NCBI RefSeq assembly: GCF_012689525.1 | Contig: NZ_CP051516.1 | Span: forward strand, 682,001 to 746,000 | Source: Paraburkholderia aromaticivorans | GTDB taxonomy: Bacteria > Pseudomonadota > Gammaproteobacteria > Burkholderiales > Burkholderiaceae | Direction of reading: 5' to 3' | DNA: 64,000 bases | Shown: piece by piece, positions 17,480 to 27,196 of the stretch | How the letters are laid out: every line of letters begins with the position of its first letter | How positions within the stretch are numbered: position 1 is the stretch's first letter | Position numbers and translations under genes: made by a program | Notes under the pieces: generated by a model | Seen by the model: only the letters and a program-made list of their open reading frames with translations | Told to the model about the DNA's origin: nothing | The model's database searches: none

Positions 17480-19588
17480 ATGACTGCCGCCGACTATCTG
17501 CCCGTCACGCTGCGCGATGCAGGCGCTTTCCTGAGGCGCGAGCTTGCGCCTTTCCCCGGGCGTCTCAACGTGATGTTGCGTTGCATGCTGACGAGCGCGA
17601 TCGTGATCGTCGCGTCGAATACGCTCGAGGTGCCGGAACTCGCGCTGTCGCTGCTGGTGGTGTTCTATGTCACGCAGTCGAACGTGGTGGTCACGCGGCT
17701 GGTCGGCGTGATGTTCATGGTCGGATCGACGCTGGCCATCGGCCTGTCGATCCTGCTGCTGAAATTTACATTCGACTATTCGTTGCTGCGCATCGTCATC
17801 GCGAGCCTGATGTTCCTGGGCAGCGTGTATCTGCTGCGTGTGCTCAAGATCGGCATCGTGTTCTTCATCGTCGCGATCGTCGTGATCTACGTGCAGAGTT
17901 TCGTGGACCAGACCGATCAGGCCGACCTGTTGATCCGCGCCGTGTTGTGGGTGTGGGTCGCCGTCAACTATCCGATCGCGCTGACGCTCGTAGTCAATAC
18001 TTTGCTGCTGCCCGCCGAACCGCAATTGCAACTCAAGGCGGAAATCCATCGGCAACTCGCGGCGCTGGACACGCGACTGACCCAGCTGATCGACGGCAAC
18101 ACGAGCGCCGCGCCGATCACGCTGGCGGCCGTTCAGCAAGGCGCGCTCACGCTGCAGAAGCTGTTGCGGTTCACGACAATGCGTGATGCGCACTATCGCG
18201 AACATCAGGCGTCGCAGCTTGCGTGCATTGCGACCGTCTCGCGGCTTTATCGTGGAGCGAGTGAACTGCCGCTCAGTTGGCCGCGCGCGTCAGCAGCGCA
18301 ACTGGCGATGTTGCGTGAGTTGCGTGCGAACTGCGACGCGCTCGACCAATCGGTCATGACCGGCGAGCCGTATCGCTACGTGAGCACGGCGACACCTGAA
18401 GAGCGCAACGCCGCCGACACGATTCCTGCTGCCGCCGAATCGCAGCGGGCGCTGCGCGCATTCGCCGACCTGGCCGCAAGCGATTCGGCATCCGGCAAAC
18501 CGCCCGCGAGCGAGCCGATGGTTGCGCCGGACGCATGGACCAATCCCGCGTACCTGCGCTTTTCGCTGAAGACGTTGCTCGCCGTTCTCGTCTGCTACGT
18601 GTTCTACAACGCCGTGGACTGGCAGGGCGTCCACACGATCATGCTGACCTGCCTGATCGTCGCGCTGCCGAGCCTCGGCGCATCGACGCAGCGCGCGTTG
18701 CTGCGGCTCTCCGGAGCTGCCGTCGGCAGCGCGCTGGCACTGTTCATGGTCGTGTTCGTGGTTCCGCATCTCGACGACATTGTCGGCCTGCTGTTGATGG
18801 CGTTGCCTGTCGTCGCGTTAGGGGCGTGGATCTCGGCGGGCTCGGAAAGAATCGGCTATGCCGGCCTCCAGGTGGCGTTCACCTTCTCGCTGGCGCTGCT
18901 CGATCAGTTCGGCCCAACCACCAATCTCACCGAGATCCGCGACCGGATGGTCGGCATTCTGCTGGGTGTCTGCGTGGCGACCTTCGTGCAGATGTCGTTC
19001 TGGCGCGAGGGCGAGGGCGACGTGCTGCGGCAGAAGCTCGCCACCCTGTTGCGCGCGATTGCCGCACAGTTGCGCCCGTCGCCGGTCGGCGCCGAGAAAG
19101 GGGATGAGTTGCCATATGCACAGCGGCAGTTGCAGGCGTGGGCCGTGCTGGCCGATTGCGAGACGACGCTCTCGCGTGTCGCGCTCGAACCCGGCTGGCA
19201 GGAAAGCGAGCAGTCGCAACTGACACTGCGCGCGCAAACTGTCCTCGCACAGGGGCGCGAGATCATGCTGGCGGGCGACACGTTGCGCAACACTTTGGTG
19301 GCGCAAGCGGACTTGTCGAGCCAACACACGATCGACGCAGTGCGCGCAGCCCAGCAGCAGGCCAGCGCCGAACTCAACCGGTACGCGGATGATCTCGCGG
19401 TCAACCCACCTGATGCGCACGCGCCGCGACGCATCGAGATCGCTGCGCAAGCGGGCGCACCGGCCCAGCCGGTCTATCAGTCGCTCATCGCCGCAGCGGA
19501 CGAACTGTCGCGGCAGATCGCGGGCTTGCCGGACTGGCGCGTCGAGGCACCGGTCGCGGCTCGTGCATCACCGGCGGTACGAGCATGA
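17480..19588 (+). CDS. mdtO: MdtO-type FUSC inner-membrane efflux protein
   Basis: 702 residues with the FUSC layout: an N-terminal block of about six helices (30-180), a cytoplasmic region, a second helical block (about 360-500) and a C-terminal helical domain. FUSC proteins are named for fusaric acid resistance and export aromatic carboxylic acids (AaeB type). It starts 7 bp after mdtN and its stop overlaps the mdtP start by 4 bp. Confidence 0.92.
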   Translation: MTAADYLPVTLRDAGAFLRRELAPFPGRLNVMLRCMLTSAIVIVASNTLEVPELALSLLVVFYVTQSNVVVTRLVGVMFMVGSTLAIGLSILLLKFTFDYSLLRIVIASLMFLGSVYLLRVLKIGIVFFIVAIVVIYVQSFVDQTDQADLLIRAVLWVWVAVNYPIALTLVVNTLLLPAEPQLQLKAEIHRQLAALDTRLTQLIDGNTSAAPITLAAVQQGALTLQKLLRFTTMRDAHYREHQASQLACIATVSRLYRGASELPLSWPRASAAQLAMLRELRANCDALDQSVMTGEPYRYVSTATPEERNAADTIPAAAESQRALRAFADLAASDSASGKPPASEPMVAPDAWTNPAYLRFSLKTLLAVLVCYVFYNAVDWQGVHTIMLTCLIVALPSLGASTQRALLRLSGAAVGSALALFMVVFVVPHLDDIVGLLLMALPVVALGAWISAGSERIGYAGLQVAFTFSLALLDQFGPTTNLTEIRDRMVGILLGVCVATFVQMSFWREGEGDVLRQKLATLLRAIAAQLRPSPVGAEKGDELPYAQRQLQAWAVLADCETTLSRVALEPGWQESEQSQLTLRAQTVLAQGREIMLAGDTLRNTLVAQADLSSQHTIDAVRAAQQQASAELNRYADDLAVNPPDAHAPRRIEIAAQAGAPAQPVYQSLIAAADELSRQIAGLPDWRVEAPVAARASPAVRA

Positions 19589-21072
19589 AGGCGCGATCGG
19601 GTTGGTGCGATTGGCGATGGCGTCGAGGCTTTTTATGCCTCGCGTGGGTATCTTCCGTGCTGTCGGGTTGCGCGCTGATCCATCACAACGGCACGCCCCG
19701 TTCCGAGATCGCGCCCGAGCAGATCAATCTCGCGGACGACATCCATCTCGCGCGCGACGGCTGGCCCGCCGCGCGCTGGTGGACGCGCTATCACGACGCG
19801 CAGCTCGACGCGCTGATCGATCAGGCGCTCGCCGATGCGCCGACGATGGTGATCGCGCGCACGCGCGTCGCGCAGGCGAAGTCGGATGTGGAACTGACCA
19901 AAGCGGGATCCAACCTTCAGGTGGCCGCGCTGGCCTCGCTGGATCGCGAGCATATTTCCGCGAACGGTTTTCTCGGCCCGTTCGCGAAGAACGAGCCGGC
20001 TGCGGGGCTGACGGGGCCGTGGTACACCGAGGGCGTCGTCGGGCTTGGTGCAAGCCTGGATATCGACATCTGGGGCAAGCAACGCGCGGAGGTCGCCGCG
20101 TCGCTCGGCGTGAGCAATGCGCGGCTCGCCGAGACGTCCGCTGTCGAACTCGAAATCTCGACGGATGTCGCACAGCTTTACTACGGTATTCAAACGACTT
20201 ATCAGCTCATCGACCTGCTGAACGAATCGCATGAGGTCGCGGCGTTCGCGGTGCAAGCACACGAAGCGCGTGCGGCGCGGGGCCTCGAAGCTCGCACCCA
20301 GCTGGAAGAAGCACGCGCGCAGCAGCTGGCCATCGAACAGCAGATCGTGTCGGCGCAAGGGCAGATCAAGCAGCTTCGCGAATCGATGCGGGCGCTGGTC
20401 GGCGCGGGACCCGCTGGCCTGCCCGCGATCGAACCCGTCGCGCTGCCACGTTCGCAGGCGGCCTTGCCGGCGACGCTCTCGTACGAACTGCTGGCCCGGC
20501 GGCCCGATCTGCAGGCAATGCGATGGTATGTCGAGGCGTCGTTCGACAAGATCGATGCGGCGAAGGCGGCGTTTTATCCGAGCTTCGACATCAAGGCATT
20601 TTTGGGCTTCAACGCTTTGCACCTCGCCGATCTCTTCACGCATGCGAGCCAGCAGATCAACCTGATTCCGGGCCTGACTCTGCCGATCTTCGACGGCGGC
20701 AGGCTCAATGCGAACCTGAGCGGCGCGCGCGAGGGGAGCAACCTGCTGATCGAGCAATACAACCAGGCCGTTCTCAACGCCGTACGCGATGTCGCGCAGA
20801 CGGGAAGCCGTCTGCAGTCTCTCGATGCGCAGACTGCGTTGCAGAAGCAGCGGATCGAATCGGTTGCGTTCACGAGGGACAGCGTCGAAGCCTATTATCA
20901 ACGCGGACTGACGAGCCGGCTCGCGGCGCTCGACGCGCGCCAGCCCGTGATCGCGGAACAGGTCGCCCTGCTCACGCTCAACGGCCAAGTGCTCAGTCAG
21001 GAGATTGCGTTGACGAAGGCGCTCGGCGGCGGTTATCTCGCCGATCCGCCTGTTGAACTGAAGCCGCGTTGA
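19585..21072 (+). CDS. mdtP: MdtP-type outer-membrane efflux protein
   Basis: 495 residues. A lipoprotein-like signal (VLSGC) is followed by two OEP repeats typical of NodT/MdtP channels. A stretch DDIHLARDGWPAARWWTRYH near the start is a common MdtP-type opening. It provides the outer-membrane exit for the MdtN-MdtO pump. Confidence 0.92.
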   Translation: MKARSGWCDWRWRRGFLCLAWVSSVLSGCALIHHNGTPRSEIAPEQINLADDIHLARDGWPAARWWTRYHDAQLDALIDQALADAPTMVIARTRVAQAKSDVELTKAGSNLQVAALASLDREHISANGFLGPFAKNEPAAGLTGPWYTEGVVGLGASLDIDIWGKQRAEVAASLGVSNARLAETSAVELEISTDVAQLYYGIQTTYQLIDLLNESHEVAAFAVQAHEARAARGLEARTQLEEARAQQLAIEQQIVSAQGQIKQLRESMRALVGAGPAGLPAIEPVALPRSQAALPATLSYELLARRPDLQAMRWYVEASFDKIDAAKAAFYPSFDIKAFLGFNALHLADLFTHASQQINLIPGLTLPIFDGGRLNANLSGAREGSNLLIEQYNQAVLNAVRDVAQTGSRLQSLDAQTALQKQRIESVAFTRDSVEAYYQRGLTSRLAALDARQPVIAEQVALLTLNGQVLSQEIALTKALGGGYLADPPVELKPR

Positions 21073-21090
21073 ACGGCGCGCGTATTCGGG

Positions 21091-21540
21091 TTAGAACTGC
21101 TGTGATCGCAGGGACTCGAATTCCGCGCGGCACACGTCGCCGAACTTGCCGAGAATGTCGATCGAGCCGTCCGCGAGCATCCCGCGAATCTCGATGAAGG
21201 ACTTGTCTGGCGAGAGATAGGTGTCCACGATCTTGCGTCCTATCACGTCAGCTTCGTCCGCGACTTCGCGCGACGACTGGACGCGCATGCGGCTGATCTT
21301 CGCGTAGAGGTTGCCGAGCGCGGTGAGATCGGGCTCGTTGTGTTGCAGCGCGTGGACATAGCAATTCGTCGCTTCCTCGATGAACGCCTTGTACAGATCC
21401 TGCCGCCGGGTCAGTTCATGCGCCAGCCACTCCGCGCGAACCTGAGTGCGTTGGGTCAGCCACGAGGCAAGAACCGAAGTCATGCCGCCGATAGCGGCGC
21501 CGACAAGTGCAGCCAGGGCAGAGATAACCGATGCGTTCAT
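21091..21540 (-). CDS. Membrane-anchored hypothetical protein
   Basis: 149 residues. An N-terminal hydrophobic helix with small residues (ALAALVGAAIGGMTSVLASW) anchors a charged, alpha-helical cytoplasmic domain beginning QRTQVRAEWLAHELTRRQDL. Proteins of this build are widespread in soil proteobacteria without known function. The gene is convergent with mdtP. Confidence 0.72.
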   Translation of the reverse strand: MNASVISALAALVGAAIGGMTSVLASWLTQRTQVRAEWLAHELTRRQDLYKAFIEEATNCYVHALQHNEPDLTALGNLYAKISRMRVQSSREVADEADVIGRKIVDTYLSPDKSFIEIRGMLADGSIDILGKFGDVCRAEFESLRSQQF

Positions 21541-21684
21541 GGACTATTCTCACGTTGTCATTCAGCTATCCATAGTAACGCCGTGGTGTGTAATTTTGGA
21601 GTCGGCCAGTCTGGAACAGAACACGATGATGACCGAAGCGGGAGTGATGCGTGACGCCGCGTTGACGAGCGTTCGTATCAATGG

Positions 21685-22503
21685 TCAGCTTTGGACCACG
21701 ACCACGTGCGCCTGGATTTTACCGGCGACTGGCCCCGTGCCGAATCGCTCGGCGATCGCAGTGGCGCACGCGGAGGTCGCGTCGTCCACAGCGCCGCCGG
21801 AGCGAGCCTCGATCTCACTGCGCAAAGGCGTTCCCTGGCAAAGACCGACGGCCGGCACACGCGCCGATGTCGCACGGCTACGCGCCGCAAGCGTCTCGAA
21901 GCGTGGTGCCGCGCTGAAGCCCGCATCCGCGAGGTCGCGTGTAATCACCGCCGGGTCGAAATAACCGTACGGCGTACGCACCATGAAAAGTGGAGGATCC
22001 GCCGGGAAGAGACCGGCGAGCGTCGCCGTGACGGTGTTGGCAAACTCGTTTTCCTCGATGCGATCCCAGACGTTGAACAACAGCGCGCCGTCGCGCCGAA
22101 GTACGCGCCGAGCCTCGGAAAACGCGTGCGCTTTGTCCGGAAAGAACATGACCCCGAACTGGCAGACGACGATGTCGAAACTCGCGTCGTCGAACGGCAG
22201 CCGGGTCGCGTCTGCCTGTTGCCACTTTACCGGCCTCGAGGTGCCGATTGCCGCGGCGCGATCCAGCATCGGCTGATTCAGGTCGGTCGCAACCAGGTCG
22301 ACATGCGGGGGCAATGCATGCGCCATCGAGCGGGTCACTACGCCCGTGCCGGCGGCGGTCTCGAGCACGCGTGACGGATGACGCCCCGCGACCCTGTTTG
22401 CCAGATCCGCGGCGTAGGGTTCAAAGAGCATCGGAACAAGGTGGCTCTCATAGAGTTCGGGGATCGAGCCGGTGAAGCGAGTGTCGGTACCGAAGCTGTC
22501 CAT
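21685..22503 (-). CDS. Class I SAM-dependent methyltransferase
   Basis: 272 residues from the ATG at 22503, preceded by AGGGAGG. The SAM-binding motif is VLETAAGTGVVTRSMA, the acidic end of strand 2 is VATDLNQPML, and motif IV is FDIVVCQFGVMFFPD. It belongs to the UbiE/COQ5-like methyltransferase_11 group; the substrate cannot be predicted. Its promoter region holds a truncated glyoxalase gene on the other strand. Confidence 0.85.
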   Translation of the reverse strand: MDSFGTDTRFTGSIPELYESHLVPMLFEPYAADLANRVAGRHPSRVLETAAGTGVVTRSMAHALPPHVDLVATDLNQPMLDRAAAIGTSRPVKWQQADATRLPFDDASFDIVVCQFGVMFFPDKAHAFSEARRVLRRDGALLFNVWDRIEENEFANTVTATLAGLFPADPPLFMVRTPYGYFDPAVITRDLADAGFSAAPRFETLAARSRATSARVPAVGLCQGTPLRSEIEARSGGAVDDATSACATAIAERFGTGPVAGKIQAHVVVVQS

Positions 22504-22534
22504 ACGCCTCCCTACTGTGGTCGCGAAGGGCGCC

Positions 22535-22711
22535 ATGCCGCCTCTCGTCCTCCTGGTGTCCGATTGCCGCGCCAGCTATGCCCGGCTAAAAGCGAGTGGC
22601 GTGGAATTCACCCAGGAGCCGGTCGACCGCTTCGGTAGTGTCGACGCCGGTTTCCGCGACCCCGCCGGCAACGGTTGGAAGATGATTCAGGAGCCGGGAA
22701 CCACGACGTGA
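22535..22711 (+). pseudogene. Truncated VOC/glyoxalase C-terminal remnant
   Basis: The frame encodes the C-terminal half of a vicinal-oxygen-chelate domain: ASYARLKASGVEFTQEP and VDAGFRDPAGNGWKMIQ. About 60 N-terminal residues with the first metal ligand are absent. An open frame continues upstream to 22472 but without VOC similarity. A translated product could not form the paired beta-alpha-beta-beta-beta fold alone, so I call it a decaying fragment. Confidence 0.7.
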
Positions 22712-22747
22712 ATGGCCATTCAAACGTTGTTGCGGCTCGGACATGGC

Positions 22748-24169
22748 TTAGATCGCCATCCAGAACACGACGCCGGACAACGCAATGACCACCAGACTGG
22801 TTAAATCGCGCGCTGCAAACACGATCGGATCATCGTGCATGTTGCCGCGATGCGTAATGATCCAGATACGGCTGATCCAATACAGGAGTAGTGGGCAGGA
22901 AAGCCATATCACTTGAGGATGCCTGTAAAGAATGGTGGTGTCGTGGTCCTGGATATAAAGTGCGAGCACCAGCACGGCTACAAACCCGGAAGCTGCACCG
23001 AGCGAGGATAGCAGCGGCAGGTCGCTCGCCAGATAGCCACGCCCACGCACATTCGCACGGCCGTCCTTTTGCATCGCATAAAGTTCAGCGTAACGCTTGA
23101 CGAGCGCGAGGCTCAGGAAGATGAACATGGAAAACGCCAGCAGCCAGAATGTCAGATGCACGCTGATTGCGGTCACGCCGGCAATGATACGCGTCGTGTA
23201 TAGGGCCGCCAGCACGACTACGTCGACAATGACCTGCCGCTTCAGCGCCAGCGAATAGGCGAGTGTGAGCACGTAGTACCCGAGCATCACTACGCAAAAG
23301 CGCCAGGGAAGGAAAGCCCACGCGATGGCGAACGAAGCAGCGAGCAGCGCTGGAAAAAGCAAAACGCCCAATAGGAGCGGCATCGCTCCCGATGCGAGCG
23401 GACGACGGCACTTGACCGGATGATGCCGGTCATCCTCCAGATCCAGCAAGTCATTGAGCAGATACACGCTCGACGCGCACATGCCGAACGTAAGGAAGGC
23501 CACCAGCGCAAGCGCTACGAGCGGTAATGAAGCGATGTGGTGGCCGGCAAGTAGCGGGACAAAGATCAACAGGTTCTTGAGCCACTGGTGAAGGCGCAAT
23601 GACTTGGCCCACACCTTCAACGGGGGAGAACGATTCTCGAATACTCGCTCCACGTTGCCGTGCTTGCGCGCTGCGCGCTCGACGCCCGTGAGAGGATTGA
23701 CCACATAGGCCCGGTCCGCTGCTTGCCATACCGACATGTCGTCATGTGAGTTGCCCAGGTAGTCGAAGCCCTTCTCACCATATTCGGCGACCAGCGTATC
23801 GCGTTTGATATGCGCGGACCGGTTCAGTTTCTCGCCGGTGGCAAAGACCTTGTCGAAGATCCCAAGGTGTTCCGCGATGCGCATGGCCACGCGCTCGTGG
23901 CTTGTCGTAGCGAGTGCCAGTGTGCGGCCGGCGGCCCGCTGCCCACTCAGCCATTCAATCACCTGTTTGTCATAGGGCAGCACGGTGACATCGATATTGG
24001 CGTTTTCCTCGAGACGCGACTTCAGCGCGGACTTGCCACCGATGGTGAACCAATTGAGCGGCTGATAGAAGCGGTGAGGAGCCGATCTAAGGAATGCAAA
24101 GCCGCTCTCGACGAGGACGTCCGAGTGAAGCAGGGTGCCATCCAGATCCACGACGATAGGTTTGCTCAT
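22748..24169 (-). CDS. HAD hydrolase-UbiA prenyltransferase fusion
   Basis: 473 residues. Residues 1-200 are a HAD-family phosphatase (VVDLDGTLL at 6-14, TTSHERVAMRI, then DYLGNSHDDMSVWQAAD). Residues 200-473 are a UbiA prenyltransferase with about eight helices and the Asp-rich motif NDLLDLEDDRHHP near 240. The UbiA half resembles decaprenyl-phosphate phosphoribosyltransferases. A fused phosphatase could remove the phosphate from the phosphoribosyl-lipid product, making a lipid-linked sugar donor in one protein. That reaction is inferred. A divergent GT-C glycosyltransferase gene supports a lipid-linked sugar pathway. Confidence 0.88.
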   Translation of the reverse strand: MSKPIVVDLDGTLLHSDVLVESGFAFLRSAPHRFYQPLNWFTIGGKSALKSRLEENANIDVTVLPYDKQVIEWLSGQRAAGRTLALATTSHERVAMRIAEHLGIFDKVFATGEKLNRSAHIKRDTLVAEYGEKGFDYLGNSHDDMSVWQAADRAYVVNPLTGVERAARKHGNVERVFENRSPPLKVWAKSLRLHQWLKNLLIFVPLLAGHHIASLPLVALALVAFLTFGMCASSVYLLNDLLDLEDDRHHPVKCRRPLASGAMPLLLGVLLFPALLAASFAIAWAFLPWRFCVVMLGYYVLTLAYSLALKRQVIVDVVVLAALYTTRIIAGVTAISVHLTFWLLAFSMFIFLSLALVKRYAELYAMQKDGRANVRGRGYLASDLPLLSSLGAASGFVAVLVLALYIQDHDTTILYRHPQVIWLSCPLLLYWISRIWIITHRGNMHDDPIVFAARDLTSLVVIALSGVVFWMAI

Positions 24170-24866
24170 TCGATCGGCCAGTTGAACTAGAAGCGACCGG
24201 GCGCGAAAACCGTACAGGCGTCAGCCCCAGCACGTAAGCTAACTGCGCGTTGCCTCCGCTCCTATTTATCGTTCGATGCTCGAACCTGCCTCTATTTTGG
24301 TCGCTCTCCGGCACACGTCCCGTCAAGGGAGCAAACAAAGTTTCCGACGCAAGAAATTAAAGTTCTGTGGGGTAGCACTCAGTTGAGAAATATAAATGCA
24401 ATCCTCCTTGGAGCACAGGCAGATGAAAGTGTGACAGTGAGACACCTGTCTACCATAAATGATTTGGCAGACGGATCAGTCGCATCCTATCGATACCGCT
24501 ACATGCTCGTTATGTGCGTTAAGTAACATACGTGCAGGGCGGCCAAAGCGAATACTTGGGCCGACATTCGCGGACGCCTCTTTCGCGACGGCCACGGTAT
24601 TGTTCAGAGGTGGTCCGCGTTCGCTGCACTGCCGTTCGATTCAAGTCCCGCAAATAGCGCGGCTGCAAAGCGCGACCGGTAGCCCCAAGGCCGGATCGGC
24701 CTTGCCTGCAATCGACCGCCTCATTTAAAAAGTGTCATCTCCGGTTTCCTCCGGTTTCCATTGACTCTTCATCGCGCGTCAGTCGTCTTGAAGCAGCCAT
24801 GCGACGAGCGTCGCGGTACCGATAAATTCGGCTCATTTTCAACGTGCGACAGGAGAAGGACACCAT
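24170..24866. other. Intergenic region between UbiA fusion and GT-C gene
   Basis: About 700 bp between divergent genes. Apart from the hairpin at 24686-24704 I see no gene or RNA. The AT-richer stretch around 24330-24480 may hold promoters. Confidence 0.4.
24686..24704. other. Strong hairpin, possible terminator
   Basis: CAAGGCCG-GAT-CGGCCTTG has 8-bp perfect arms and a 3-base loop. No T tract follows, so termination is uncertain. Confidence 0.3.
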
Positions 24867-26465
24867 ATGGAACCTCTAACGACAGGCGCAACGTCATCCT
24901 GTCCGTCTGCCGATGCCGCGGTGCGTTCCAGCGCAATGCGTGATGGCTCGGTGACCCAGACGCTGTTCGTGCCGATCGTGATAGTGACCTTCGCAGTCGC
25001 AGTCATCCTCCGCGTGTTCCATCTCGATTATCTGTCGCTATGGAACGATGAGATTTTTTCGCGCTACTACTACGATCTGTTCGGCCCCAGGTTCCTGCTT
25101 ACGACCGGGATGACGATCGAGCCGACTCCGCCGCTGTACTACTTCGTGCTGCAAGGCTGGATGAGCTTGTTCGGCCATGGCGCCGTCGCATTGCGTTCGT
25201 TGTCAGTGCTCGCTTCGCTGATCGTGCTCCCCCTCGTCTATGCGATAGCCCGTGAAGTGTCCACGCGCAACGTTGCGTTGGTTGCGGCCGCGCTGTTCGC
25301 GGTGTCGCCGATGTCGATTTTTTTCGCACAGGAAGCGCGCGTCTACACGATGACGGCCATTCCCGCTTCGCTGATGCTTCTTGGCATCGCGCGCTGTCTG
25401 CGCACCGGGCGCGCGGCCGACCTCGTGCTGTACGGAGTCGGTGCCGTGATCGCCATGTACAGTCATGCGACGCTCACGTTCATGGTGGCCTCCTGCAACA
25501 TTGTCGTGATCGCGTATCTGCTGCTGACACCGTCGCGCGAACGTCGGCTCGCCTTGCGCAACTGGATCCTGAGCAACGTCGTCGTAGCTGTGCTTGCCGT
25601 GCCGCTCGCGTTTTCAATGCTTTCAAACATCAGTCATAACGCCGGGGGCCTGAACTGGATTCCGCCGATATCGATGCGTGACGTGATCGTTCACGTGACC
25701 GCGCTCGTGAGCGGGATGATTACGCCACCGCGTTTTCCCGGCGTCGAATTGACGGTGCTGTTGTTGCTCGTTCTCGGTATCGCGATCGTGATGTCGAAGA
25801 TGCCGCGTCGCACGCTCGCGGTGCTCGTGGCTATTCCGCTGGTGTATTTCGCCCTCGTGGTGATGATCAGTCTGAAGCAGACCATCCTGCTGCCCCGCAT
25901 TCTGTGCTGGCTCACCGTGCCGCTTTGCGCCGCACTCGCCTATGCTGTCACGGTCCCGTCGCGAGCGCGTCTCGCGACCCGCGTGATGTTGGTGTTGACG
26001 TTCGGCGTCGGCCTTTATTACCAGTTGGCCGTCGCGGACGGCGCCAAATCCGCCTATCGGCAGGTCTTCGCTGAGGCGCGCCCTGGTCTCTTGCAGGCCG
26101 ATGAAGTGGTGATCACGCCTTATACGTCGCCATTCCCGCTGATGTACTACGCGCCGGGTGTCGGTCATTTTCGCAAGTGGAGTGATCCGCAGGTGGGCGG
26201 GATAGAGCCGGTGCAGATACCTGAGCGTCTGGGCATTCCGACGATTGATGTGCGGCAGGTAAGCGCTGACATCAAGTCCGGCAAGGCGGTATGGCTGGTC
26301 GCGGATTCGCCTGATGCGAAATTCCTGCCGCAATTGCTTACGATCGCGCCACCGCCGGAGCGCAGCTATGAATCGATGTGTCACGATCTGGCGCAGGGCG
26401 TGGTCCAACCGTCATCGTGCATTGTCGTGTACGGCTGGAACGTCAATCGCCATCCGGTGAAGTGA
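24867..26465 (+). CDS. GT-C (family 39-like) membrane glycosyltransferase
   Basis: 532 residues with AGGAGAAGG before the start. An ArnT/PMT-like fold is shown by about 11 hydrophobic helices in the first 390 residues and the first-loop acidic motif WNDEIFS (59-65), which carries the catalytic Asp-Glu of GT-C enzymes. A soluble C-terminal domain follows. Such enzymes use a lipid-phosphate sugar donor on the periplasmic side. The divergent UbiA fusion is a plausible donor source. The acceptor is unknown. Confidence 0.85.
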   Translation: MEPLTTGATSSCPSADAAVRSSAMRDGSVTQTLFVPIVIVTFAVAVILRVFHLDYLSLWNDEIFSRYYYDLFGPRFLLTTGMTIEPTPPLYYFVLQGWMSLFGHGAVALRSLSVLASLIVLPLVYAIAREVSTRNVALVAAALFAVSPMSIFFAQEARVYTMTAIPASLMLLGIARCLRTGRAADLVLYGVGAVIAMYSHATLTFMVASCNIVVIAYLLLTPSRERRLALRNWILSNVVVAVLAVPLAFSMLSNISHNAGGLNWIPPISMRDVIVHVTALVSGMITPPRFPGVELTVLLLLVLGIAIVMSKMPRRTLAVLVAIPLVYFALVVMISLKQTILLPRILCWLTVPLCAALAYAVTVPSRARLATRVMLVLTFGVGLYYQLAVADGAKSAYRQVFAEARPGLLQADEVVITPYTSPFPLMYYAPGVGHFRKWSDPQVGGIEPVQIPERLGIPTIDVRQVSADIKSGKAVWLVADSPDAKFLPQLLTIAPPPERSYESMCHDLAQGVVQPSSCIVVYGWNVNRHPVK

Positions 26466-26779
26466 GCGCGTGAGAAGACGCTCGGCGAGTCCGGACGACC
26501 CACCATTCGCGTTCGATCTTCTGTCGAAACACCTCGGGATGGCTCTTCTCGCTGGTTTTTCGCTGTCGCCGAAAGCTGTCAAATGGGCCATACGGAGGGC
26601 ACCCGATCGGGCGAGGCAACGATTGTCGAGGAGCGCATCATTCGCCCGGTACCGCATATATCTCGCGTGGCGATTCGCTGCGCCGGTCCGTGATTCCGGC
26701 GCGCGAAGATCCGGCTGCAGCGCGGCGCTTGTTCATCACGCAGCCGCGCGACGCGGCGCTAGCCGGCCGATCCGGATCT
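26466..26779. other. Non-coding stretch
   Basis: 314 bp. Open frames here lack ribosome-binding sites and known domains. Nothing convincing is seen. Confidence 0.4.
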
Positions 26780-27196
26780 TCAGTCAGCCCTTGAAGTAAC
26801 TTGCTCGGCTGCTGCTTTCCAGTCAAGGGAATTGACAGCGCCCTTTAAGGATGAATAGAACTGCGTGTCAGCGTTATCTTGACTTGCGAGACCTGTATTG
26901 ACCCATGTACTTATACCGGTGCGGTCGCTTACGACCCCTTGGCTATTACCGAGCCGCACTACCGCCCATCCAACATTGACGCCATTCAAAACGGTCGCAT
27001 CACCGTCGACGAAAAGCTCCAAGTGCTTTTGTTTAAGCAGCGCGCATTGAGCATCTGAAATTGGAAATCCGCCCTGTGCCGCAATTTTCTGCCTTAGGGA
27101 ATCAGTAGCGGAGTTGGGAACGTTGCATGCCATTGCTGCATGAAACGGGAAACTGATCGACGCAGCAATCAGGCATCGTTTTAAAACGGATTTCAT
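26780..27196 (-). CDS. Secreted hypothetical protein
   Basis: 138 residues from the ATG at 27196; an upstream extension is unlikely. A signal peptide (CLIAASISFPFHAAMA) precedes a mature part with two cysteines and segments FPISDAQCALLKQKHLELF and VGWAVVRLGNSQGVVSDRTG. The codon usage is less GC-rich than in flanking genes, suggesting recent acquisition. No family was recognised. Confidence 0.65.
   Translation of the reverse strand: MKSVLKRCLIAASISFPFHAAMACNVPNSATDSLRQKIAAQGGFPISDAQCALLKQKHLELFVDGDATVLNGVNVGWAVVRLGNSQGVVSDRTGISTWVNTGLASQDNADTQFYSSLKGAVNSLDWKAAAEQVTSRAD

Noticed and set aside
19633..20988. A 451-codon minus-strand frame opposite mdtP
   Set aside because: Antisense shadow of a well-supported outer-membrane efflux gene; no domain or signal.
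24620..24680. A tRNA-like T-arm string (TTCGATTCAAGTCCCGC)
   Set aside because: No matching acceptor, D or anticodon stem could be folded around it.
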